Below, piece by piece: positions 5,740 to 15,200 of a DNA stretch of 19,956 nt (the stretch's first letter is position 1; each line of letters begins with the position of its first letter). The stretch spans positions 1 to 19,956 of the forward strand of contig DALF01000018.1 of NCBI GenBank assembly GCA_002499345.1, given 5' to 3'. The translations under genes were made by a program, and so were the position numbers. The notes beneath the pieces were generated by a model. That model did no database searches, was not told the DNA's origin, and was given only the letters and a program-made list of their open reading frames with translations. Source of the DNA: Euryarchaeota archaeon UBA170 (GTDB lineage Archaea; Thermoplasmatota; Poseidoniia; Poseidoniales; Thalassarchaeaceae).

Positions 5740-8433
5740 GTGTCCATGCAAATCGAAGATCCGTTCAGTAGCATCTCCGTGTTCGAGACTGCTGATGGAA
5801 GTGCCGGGGAGTTCCATGACCTCAACGCTCTTGAAAAGTTAGGTATTTGCAATCTCGAAACACTCCCCTTCACAATCAGGTGTCTCCTTGAGGCCGCACT
5901 ACGCAAATGTGATGGATTCCTAGTGACAGAAGAGGATGTTAGGAATATCGCCGCATGGACGCCTTCGATGCAACCCTCGGAAATCCCATTCTCTCCTAGC
6001 AGAGTGATACTTCAAGACTTCACTGGCGTACCGGCTGTGGTTGATATCGCCGCCCTCAGGGATGCAATGGTAGATTTAGGTGGGGATCCCGAGATGGTCA
6101 ATCCGCAGGTCCCAGTTGATTTGGTCGTGGATCACTCTGTACAGGTTGACTTCTCAGGCCTTTTCCCGGATGCACGCGAGAGAAATCTAGAGATGGAGTA
6201 CCACAGGAATATGGAAAGATACAAATTTCTTAAGTGGGGGCAGCAAAGTCTAGATAGCTTCCGAGCAGTCCCTCCAGGAAGAGGAATCGTTCACCAGATA
6301 AATCTAGAGTGGATTGCATCCGTGGCTCGTGAGGAGGGAGGCAAGTGGATACCAGACACCTTGGTCGGTACAGATTCCCATACTACGATGATAAATGGCC
6401 TTGGGGTACTGGGCTGGGGAGTGGGGGGGATTGAAGCAGAAGCTGTGATGCTTGGTCAACCTATCTACATGCTTCTGCCTCAAGTCGTCGGCTTCGAAAT
6501 TACAGGTAAATCAAGTCCCGGTGTTACCGCTACTGATGTCACACTGAGAATTGTGGAGCTACTTAGAGAGCATGGATGCGTAGGAAAGTTTGTCGAATTC
6601 TATGGGAGTGGACTTTCAAATCTCAGCCTTCCAGATAGGACAACTATTGCCAATATGGCTCCCGAATACGGGGCGACATGTGGATTCTTCCCAGTAGATG
6701 AAACAACGCTAGATTACATGCTTCTCTCAGGAAGGGAAGGCGACCACGTCGAGAATGTAAGGAGATATCTAAAAGCACAGGGATTATTCAGGACAGATAG
6801 TACACCTTCTCCAAAGTTCACCACATCTCTATCTTTGGATCTTTCAACCGTGACTCCCTCGATGGCCGGACCAAAAAGGCCTCAAGATAGAGTATCTCTC
6901 TCAGATATGAAAAGTCACTGGAGGAAGAGCCTGAATGACCCCATCGGTCACCAGGGTCACGGAGTTGATCCTTCACAAAATGATGACAGGCACGAAGTAA
7001 TGGGTAAGAACTGTGATATTGGCCACGGGGACGTGGTTATTGCCGCTATCACCAGTTGCACAAATACTAGTAATCCCAGTGTAATGGTAGCAGCAGGATT
7101 GGTTGCCAAGAATGCATTTGAAAGAGGGCTCAAAATCAAACCTTGGGTGAAGCCAAGTCTAGCTCCAGGTAGTAGAGTTGTGACCGAGTATCTCGATGAA
7201 AGTGGCCTTACTTTTTACCTGGATAAATTAGGATTCAATGTAGTGGGCTATGGATGCACCACATGCATCGGTAACTCGGGCCCTCTAGATCAACAAATAG
7301 AATCGGCCATAGACGAGGGAGGACTAGTTGTAGGAAGTGTTCTTTCTGGCAATAGAAACTTCGAAGGAAGAATCCATCAGAAAATACTGGCTAACTACTT
7401 GGCAAGCCCACCTCTGGTGGTCGCTTATGCACTCTCTGGAACGCTCGATATAGACTTCGAGGTTGATCCAATCGGCCACTCTAGCGACGGGGAGCCAGTA
7501 ATGTTAGCAGATATTTGGCCTAGTGACCAGAGTATCCTAGAAGCCGTAACATCATCGATAGGGCCAGAGATGTTCAGAGATAGGTATTCAGATATCCTAG
7601 AAGAACCAAAGTGGGACTCTATCCCGAGCGAGCCTTCTCCTCTGTTCCCCTGGGATGAGGACTCCACCTATGTCAGACTACCCAGTTTCTTAGAGGGCAT
7701 ATCGCCGAACCCCAGCTCAATAGAGTCAATCAACTCTGCAAGGGTACTTCTGAAACTCGGAGATTCCGTAACCACTGACCACATTAGCCCAGCTGGAGCG
7801 TTCCCGAAAGATGGCCCGGCAGGAAAGTATCTGGTTGAGAGGGGGGTAACTCAGAGGGATTTCAACTCATTTGGAAGTAGGAGGGGCAATCATGAGGTCA
7901 TGATGAGGGGGACATTCGCCAACGTCAGGATAAGGAATCAGCTAGCGCCCGGGACAGAGGGGGGTCTCACAACATATCTGCCAACCGGAGAGGTAACCTC
8001 AATATTTGATGCGAGTAGGAGATACATAGCTGATGATACCGATCTAATCGTCCTAGCTGGTTCTCAATATGGCACGGGGAGTAGTAGGGATTGGGCGGCC
8101 AAGGGGACCTTGCTTCTCGGCGTCAAAGCTGTCATAGCTACCTCATTCGAGAGGATCCACAGGTCAAACCTCGTTGGCATGGGCGTTTTGCCGCTAACAT
8201 TCCCAGAGGGGGAAGATGCCGACTCATTGGGACTAGACGGAACTGAGCTGTTCGACATACCCTCCTCTGGAGATTTGGAGCCTCTGTCACAAATTGAGGT
8301 GACTGCGAGAAAATCAGATGGAACCACTGTTTCCTTCCCTGCAATAGTCAGATTAGATACGCCTGTAGATGTAGAATACTACAGAAACGGAGGTATCTTG
8401 CAGACCGTGCTTAGGAAACTAGCTAGTAAGTAG
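5740..8433 (+). CDS. acnA: Aconitate hydratase, AcnA/IRP1 type
   Basis: An 897-residue aconitase that interconverts citrate and isocitrate via cis-aconitate in the TCA cycle, using a [4Fe-4S] cluster. The three cluster cysteines are C440 (SCTNTSNPS) and C506/C509 (GYGCTTCIGNSGP), spaced exactly as C437/C503/C506 of human IRP1. Other signatures are DHSVQVDF, VGTDSHTTMINGLGVLGWGV, SGNRNFEGRIH, GDSVTTDHISPAGAF, and in the swivelling C-terminal domain GSQYGTGSSRDWAAKG with SFERIHRSNLVGMGVLPL. Length is normal and no key residue is missing. The frame opens with GTG at 5740, two codons before an ATG at 5746; both are plausible, and only a weak AAGG lies upstream. The gene leads a plus-strand run and is close to korAB, which would use 2-oxoglutarate formed downstream of isocitrate. 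The preceding hairpin may affect its expression. Confidence 0.95.
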   Translation: MSMQIEDPFSSISVFETADGSAGEFHDLNALEKLGICNLETLPFTIRCLLEAALRKCDGFLVTEEDVRNIAAWTPSMQPSEIPFSPSRVILQDFTGVPAVVDIAALRDAMVDLGGDPEMVNPQVPVDLVVDHSVQVDFSGLFPDARERNLEMEYHRNMERYKFLKWGQQSLDSFRAVPPGRGIVHQINLEWIASVAREEGGKWIPDTLVGTDSHTTMINGLGVLGWGVGGIEAEAVMLGQPIYMLLPQVVGFEITGKSSPGVTATDVTLRIVELLREHGCVGKFVEFYGSGLSNLSLPDRTTIANMAPEYGATCGFFPVDETTLDYMLLSGREGDHVENVRRYLKAQGLFRTDSTPSPKFTTSLSLDLSTVTPSMAGPKRPQDRVSLSDMKSHWRKSLNDPIGHQGHGVDPSQNDDRHEVMGKNCDIGHGDVVIAAITSCTNTSNPSVMVAAGLVAKNAFERGLKIKPWVKPSLAPGSRVVTEYLDESGLTFYLDKLGFNVVGYGCTTCIGNSGPLDQQIESAIDEGGLVVGSVLSGNRNFEGRIHQKILANYLASPPLVVAYALSGTLDIDFEVDPIGHSSDGEPVMLADIWPSDQSILEAVTSSIGPEMFRDRYSDILEEPKWDSIPSEPSPLFPWDEDSTYVRLPSFLEGISPNPSSIESINSARVLLKLGDSVTTDHISPAGAFPKDGPAGKYLVERGVTQRDFNSFGSRRGNHEVMMRGTFANVRIRNQLAPGTEGGLTTYLPTGEVTSIFDASRRYIADDTDLIVLAGSQYGTGSSRDWAAKGTLLLGVKAVIATSFERIHRSNLVGMGVLPLTFPEGEDADSLGLDGTELFDIPSSGDLEPLSQIEVTARKSDGTTVSFPAIVRLDTPVDVEYYRNGGILQTVLRKLASK

Positions 8434-8479
8434 CCGGGTTAATAGACGATGAGCTAGACTGATACAGTGAGGGGGTAAC

Positions 8480-9121
8480 ATGACGAACTCAAGAAGAGTC
8501 AGGTTTCGATACAGATCGCCGCAAGATCAAGTCGATATTTTACTCGAAGGTAATGAGGATTTCGTAAACACTGTACGTTCATTTCTTGGAATTTCAGGAG
8601 CAATGGGATTTCTTAGAAATCTCTCAGATGAAAATGACCACAATACCTCCGAATCGTTCGACAACTCTCAAGTGAAAGAATCTAATCCAGAAATGATCCT
8701 GCCTGGCCCCCCTCCAGATCCATCTAGGATTCCGTCGGTTGTAAGAACTGTAGGCGATTTAGATCTGGAAGATGCGGTTTCTGGATTGGGAACCTCAATC
8801 CAAAGCGACCCCGATATCTCGGCTTTAGAGGAGTTCGTTTCTGAAGTAGAGCCCCCCGAGCCACTATCGAACCCATTATCCGCGGATCCGCATGCTGAAG
8901 CATGGCTCCAGCTCATACTGACAATGGTAGTGAGGGAACACGGGCATACGTCACTTTCAATTTCCGATATTCAGAGGCTTATCGGCGAGAGGGTAGGCAA
9001 AGGGGAAGTGGAGCTCAAGGTTTTCTTAGATAGACTTTGGAGAATTGGGAAACTAGAGAGAATTCATGGAGGGGCAGAGGACCATTATTCCCCCAATCCT
9101 AGCTGGTTAGAATCACACTAA
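8480..9121 (+). CDS. Unrecognised protein with a winged-helix-like C-terminal region
   Basis: 213 residues with no family I can name. Residues 1-50 are basic at first (NSRRVRFRYRSPQDQVDI), then strand-helix with a LEGNEDFVNTVRSFLGI segment. Residues 51-138 are acidic, Pro/Ser-rich and probably disordered. Residues about 139-213 are helix-helix-helix followed by a hairpin (LERIHGGAEDHYSPNPSW), the order expected for a winged helix, with ISDIQRLIGERVGKG as possible turn and recognition helices. No TM or signal peptide, so cytoplasmic. A strong GAGGGGG site (8469-8475) 4 bases before the ATG fixes the start. It lies 46 bases after acnA and ends before a T-tract. DNA binding is inferred from the C-terminal shape only; a protein-interaction winged helix is equally possible. 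Confidence 0.72.
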   Translation: MTNSRRVRFRYRSPQDQVDILLEGNEDFVNTVRSFLGISGAMGFLRNLSDENDHNTSESFDNSQVKESNPEMILPGPPPDPSRIPSVVRTVGDLDLEDAVSGLGTSIQSDPDISALEEFVSEVEPPEPLSNPLSADPHAEAWLQLILTMVVREHGHTSLSISDIQRLIGERVGKGEVELKVFLDRLWRIGKLERIHGGAEDHYSPNPSWLESH

Positions 9122-9128
9122 TTGTGTA

Positions 9129-9136
9129 TTTTTTTT
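9129..9136 (+). terminator. Oligo-T transcription terminator after the winged-helix-like gene
   Basis: Eight consecutive T residues begin 8 bases after the stop codon at 9121. Archaeal RNA polymerase commonly stops at such oligo-U stretches without needing a hairpin. It would separate the acnA unit from the surface-protein gene. Confidence 0.55.
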
Positions 9137-9138
9137 CT

Positions 9139-9155
9139 CAACCCCGTAGGGGTTG
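9139..9155. promoter_or_regulatory. Perfect palindrome CAACCCC-GTA-GGGGTTG upstream of the surface-protein gene
   Basis: A 7-bp perfect inverted repeat with a 3-base centre, directly after the T-tract and 53 bases before the ATG at 9208. It nearly repeats the palindrome in the korA upstream region (4538-4549). It may be an operator for the giant gene, or a structured end of the upstream transcript. Confidence 0.4.
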
Positions 9156-9207
9156 TGCAGCACATCCCCCCACAAGGCATAAGAGAGAGCCAAATCACCC
9201 GAAGGTC

Positions 9208-12200
9208 ATGTCGCTTAGTCCGCAGACCGCACAAGATAGATTCAGAGAGGGAAGGAGAGCACTGTTACTCGTGTTTCTACTGATGGCAATGCCATTGGCT
9301 TCCTTCGTACCAGGGGCAAGTGCATCACATATCACCCAATATGCCGTTCAGCGTGATCCATCGGATATCGCTGTGGGCGATTTAGACTGTGACGGAGATA
9401 ATGATATTGTCTCAGCTAGTGCCATGGGGCACTTCATAACCACGTTGTACAATGATGGCTCAGGAGGCTTTGCAGACAGACAGGATGTTTTCATCTCCAA
9501 TAACAATTCACAGAGGGCTGGCTTTGTCGATACTGCAAATGGTGTTGATGTGGAGATAGGCGATATAGATGGAGACGGTGCAAATGACATAATCTATTAT
9601 CAAGAGAATATTAGATTCGTCGGAGAAACATTCGTCAGACCAGGCAATCTAACAGTACTATTTGGAAGTTGCACTGATGGCGTCAATTCGTGGTCAGATA
9701 CTGCCATAACAATTTCCAACCCAATCCACATCAGTATGGAGGTAGGGGACATAAATGATGATGGTAATGACGATATAATTTTGATATCAAGAGACACTAC
9801 CGGATCCAATCAATACGTTCAGATTTACAGGGGCCCAGATCCAAGCCTGCTAACCAATCAGCAGGCTATGCCAGTGCCTCTCACAAATGGAATCTATACT
9901 GACGTTCTGTTAGGACATTGGGGCGAGACCGTGCAAGGCGGAGGAATAGGGACTCCAATCGGCGATTGTGAAGATTTGGATTTGTGGCTCCTGAGAACTC
10001 CTCCTTGGAACGCAGGAGTTGGATATTCAGTAGGCCATTACGATAATATGACCGTTCTAGAATACGATTGTATTCAAGATCAATTCCCGAATCCAATGAC
10101 TCCCACGGCACAGGGGGTTCACGAATTCAAGCTCGATGCAGAACACAACTACCCAATGGGCGGAATGGATATCTCTGATACAGACGGGGACGGAGAAATC
10201 GATATGGTCGCAGTTGTAGATGGAATCACAGGTAATATCTCGTATGCCGAGAAATCAGGAACTCAGTGGAATACCCAGAACTACGTATCTCTGGGAGATT
10301 TCAAGGGCGCTTCCCTGACTATCGAAGATGTCAACAGGGACGGAGTATCAGATTTCTTTGTCCCAACAGAGCTCACCCTGACTAGGCTACAGGATTCAAG
10401 TGCCCAGAATCAAACATATCTCCTACTGGACAACCTCAGGGAGATTAACACTGTAGAAATAATACTGGGCAATCCGGATGGGGCTGGATATCTCGCCCCC
10501 TTGTCGTTTGACGTAGGAAGGAGGCCCACTATGGCCATCACTGGTCAGTTACAGGGCGAAGAGGGTAGCGCGCTAGAGATAATCGTGGGCCAGAGAGACT
10601 ACTCTTACAGATTCGCCAATGATGCTATGTGGCTTGATACTCAGGGATGGTCAGGTGCTGGAGACTTCCTATCAGTGCTCACCTTGGATAATCAAGACAT
10701 GGGGATCACAGAAGTCGGAATCGCACCAGCTTCGTTCAATCCAGCAACTGGACAAGCCCAACTAGGAGAAGGAACTAGATTCGTTAATGTGACTGTAAAG
10801 AACACCGGACTCAATCCGCTTTCAGGTTCCATCGACGTAAACCTAGAGGTGAAGGAAGTCTTGGGCGGGACCGATACAGTCGTCTACAGTAATGACTTTG
10901 ACGGGAACGAAGAGGACTCGAATTGTCCTGCGTGTTCATTCTCCAAGGTATCGTACACTGGAATGTATGGATCTGGAGACTCTTCATGGCACGAGGAGTC
11001 TAATGCGTCTGTTGATGATAACGGAACCTCCACTGATGAATGGTTTGAGGCTGACAACAATCCCACCACCTACATGTGGGCAGGTATGGACTATCAAGGG
11101 AATGATAACGACTCCGGATACTTCAACAATATGGATGAGTCACTAATCCTCGAGAACGTCGATCTTACGGGGGCAGATGCCGCTTACCTAGATGTTTCTC
11201 TGATGTGCTCAACCGCTTTCTTTGAGCTATTCCTGGCCGAGCAGTACTCAGTTGTGGAGCGTTGGCTCTACGAGGACTCGTGCGGAATCGAGGTTTGGTC
11301 AGAGGGCAATGGATGGGAATCAGTCTTCTTCACAGGAGGATGGGACTACAACAGACTGGTAAGGGTCCTCCTCTATGGGGATGCAGAGTTCAATTCAAAC
11401 AACGGTAACTACCAGGATTACTTTGTAACTGGGTGGACAAACTATACGGAAGCGGCCGATGAAACAGACGATCCTAACGATCTCGAATCAATCGACCTAA
11501 CTCCATACGCCGGTCAAGTAATAGATATCAGATTCAGATTCAGAAGTGGGCTTGTCGGCTCAGTAGGCCCAGAGGGGTCATCATACGACTCAGGCTTGGA
11601 CGGCTTCGCCTTCGACAATATCACCATTAGGAAGAGAGACGTAACGTTCGGAACAGAAGAGACTGTGTCTGATACTATTACGTTCACTGACATGGCAGCA
11701 GGAGCTTCAGAGGAAGTCTCATTGGAAGCCTATTTTAGAGACAACTCTACCTACTTCATTAAGACTGAACTAACCAATCCTTCAGGATTCCAAAACTTGG
11801 ACTCCACCAATGATGAGATAAGATTCCAGACGACCGTTGAAAATCTCTTCGACCCGGGGCTAGCAGAGGAGCCATGGAGAAATCTTGAGAATGGAGTAAG
11901 ATATGCCTCCGGGACTAGGGACGTTGAGATAAGGGCCACCAATTGGGGTAACACGCTCACTGATTTCTCAGTCAAGGCAGAGATCTTCAACGCCGAACCC
12001 GATCTTGTAGGGATTGAGGACTTCTCCGGAGTCGATCCGATTTGGACCGATGATGGAAACGAGAATGGAAGTAGGATGGACGACTCCACAGGAACAAATG
12101 ACATGCTACCTCAGAACGTGGGAGTGTTCAAGAATTTCGCTTATTGGCTAGGTGATCCGGATAGTGGTTATGGAGACGGATGGAATGAAACCCTCGCTCT

Positions 12201-15200
12201 AGATCCAATACCCATAGCCGCTTCTGGTGCTGACTTTACCTACCTCACTTTCGACTATTACGCAGAAGGGGACTTCTTGCAAGACCGGGATGGCAACGTA
12301 CTGGCAATCAGAGATGCCGCTAATCTTGAGATATCCTGGATAAAAGATGGCGAACTCTATCAAGGAGTTGTTTATGGGAGCTGGACAGACCTAAACGAGA
12401 ACGGACTCCGTAACACGAATCCCGAAGACCCTAACTTCCACAGGTGCGAGGACTTCGATTTGAATGGATATGATGAGGTTGAGTATTTCGGCGATCACTC
12501 TGATAATCTCGACTCAGTAGTCTGGTTTGATACCGAGAACATCATGAAGTCAATAACACTTGATCTCACTCATATCGTGATTCAGAATAGAACCAGCTCC
12601 GATACCACTGACTGGAGGGATGAGTGCACAACACTCGCCGGCTCTGATTTGAGTCTGACTTGGAGATTCCAATCGAATGAGGATGGCATCAATGGCAATG
12701 CTGGATTAGCAGGATTCGGCATTGATAATATTAGAGTAGAGGAGTTCACATTCGAGTTTGACGGAAACTACACGGAAGAGGTCACTGGGCTAGATGCTTC
12801 AGAGTCATCCACCCTGGTCCTCGCAAATCATGATTTCGAGAGCGGAATATACAGAATCGATGCAATGACTATGCTTGATACCACTGATCCAACTACAGCT
12901 TGGTACAACGCCTCAGAGGTAAATGATGCAAATAATATCTCATCGATAATATTCAGTATCGCCAGTGCAGAAATTACTCTGATGCAACCCGATGTCATGG
13001 AATGCGTCACAGATATCACATACGAATGCGTTTATCCAATTGATGACCAGTCCATTCATAGTTTCTCAGTCCCGCTTCTGAACGGCGTCATTGACGGTGA
13101 CTACACCCTTTCAATGTCAATAAAAGACCTCACGACAAATCAACAGGTCTTCGAACAAACCGCGGACAACGGTCAGTTTTCCTTGGAACCCCATCAGAGA
13201 GCCTGGGCAAATTGGTCAGAACCATTCAACTCTTGGGCCGATGGGCACACATACAATATCAGCTTCTCTGCAGAAGTCACCAAGGAAGATAATACCGTGG
13301 AGCCATCTGGTAATGTCCGATTCTTCATCATAACTTTCTATGATAGAATCGATGTAGCAATTCTTTCCAACCCGACTGACCAGAACCGTCTTCAGATGGT
13401 CAAATCAGACTTGGAATCTATGGGTATGAGCTATACTCAGATGAAACTGGATAACTGGGACGACTACGCTACCCCCTCATGGCTAGAGCACTATGACAAG
13501 GTCCTACTTCCATGGCAGACTGACTACAATGTCTACTATGGCGACTACTATGACAAGCTAGCTTCCACTCGGGTCACCGATGGTCTATCTGTTGTTGAGA
13601 CCTTGGAACAGTTCATGGTGCAGGGCGGCACTACACAAATTCATCTAGGTCCTTACAGAGATGCATACCAGCCAGCAAATCTGCCGTTTGGAATGGATAT
13701 TGCTATGAGAAATCAAGTCAACCTAACTGAGGATAATAGAATCTTGAGCGAAGATATCACTATCGTGGATCCATTCCACCCCCTCATGGATGATGTAGAG
13801 ATATCGGCATTTGGCGCGATAAACGGAGGGAGTCATGTGGCTCTATCGGGTCTAGACACCGCACAAGTACAGGGGACTCAGATCCCTCAGGTTTGTGGGG
13901 GAAGAATTAGTGATCCTGCTGGAACCTTCCATACACTGATTAGAGACAATACATACGAGTCTCAGTCTCTCCTTTCAGTATGTAACCGAGGTGCTGGGGG
14001 AATGATCGTAACTACGATAGATGTTGAGAACCCAAGTGTAACTCAAGAATTCGGTGGAGAGCAGATCCCGATTCTATCCAATCTACTGGAATACAAGCTT
14101 ACCCCATATCCTTCGGACTTCGGAATTGCCGGAGAGGGTTACGACCTAACGGTAAATGGGCAATCTCCCTCTATAGACTCGATAACCGGGGCTTACTCTA
14201 CAATGTATATCAAGAGCAACTCCGATCTATCTTTCGACTATGTCACAAATGTTCCAGGAGTTTTCGCTGATTGGACCCTTTCCTCTGGCAATAATGATTC
14301 TGTAACTGGTTGGGATGGTGCAATTATAGATGCAGGAGAAATCAGCCACACCCAACAGACATCTCCAGAGATTCCTACTCTCGGCTCTTTCTGTGTTGCA
14401 AATACTTCATCCAACACCGGTTGCAGAATCGGAGCAGAATGGATGCTAACCCTGTATCTCCACGATGAAGAGGGACACACTAGGATCACCTATATCCGAC
14501 TCGTTACAGACGATACCCTGGCAGATGAGTTCAGGCCACTAGCGTCTGCCTCGATTATCTCTAATTCTGCAATCTCGGAATTCATCGCATTGGATGGTAC
14601 CAAGACAGTAGCAGGAACTGACTGGCCAATATACCGTGTAAGGCTAACTGAGACGGGAGACATAAGCCTGTCATTCTCAGCTGAGAATAGCACTGATCCT
14701 GACGCTCCTGAAGGGGAGTCTGGAATAGAGCTATTCGAATGGAAGGTCTTCTTCGACTACCCGTGGGATAGCCAGAGCCCAACTTTGGAGGGTCATGAGT
14801 TCCAGATTCCAGCTTCTGCTACAGATGAGTGGACATATACGTTCAGAAATCTCACGAGCAACCCAGAAGGTACTCTAGAAAATGAGATCCGTGTAGAGCT
14901 CATTGTCTACGATAAAGCAGGAAAACAGAGTGAGAAGCACAGGATGTACTTCATAGTGGTAGGTGAGGACTTCGGTGACGAGCCACCATTGGTCCAGTTC
15001 ACAGCCCCAAGGCCAACCGATTCTCAGAGAGAAGACTTGGTAGTGGTCACAGGAAACCTGATATCAGGTGCTGAAAATGGAGATGTGAAAATCGAAGTAG
15101 CATTAGATCAAGCAGTCCTCGACTACTCAACCTCCCAGAAAATTACCCAGAAGCAAATTGGAAAATTCAACCTGTCCGAGATGAATAGTGATGGAGATAC

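Noticed and set aside
9124..9207. Surface-protein start at a GTG at 9124
   Set aside because: It would translate the T-tract and palindrome and put 28 residues in front of the signal peptide.
9358..10370. Repeated GAT/GGA-rich blocks as a DNA repeat or CRISPR-like array
   Set aside because: They encode the Asp/Gly FG-GAP calcium loops of the surface protein; spacing is irregular and the DNA copies differ.
11751..12104. 117-residue open frame on the minus strand inside the surface-protein gene
   Set aside because: It is an antisense shadow of a long conserved-architecture gene; Ser/Val/Leu-rich with no recognisable motif.
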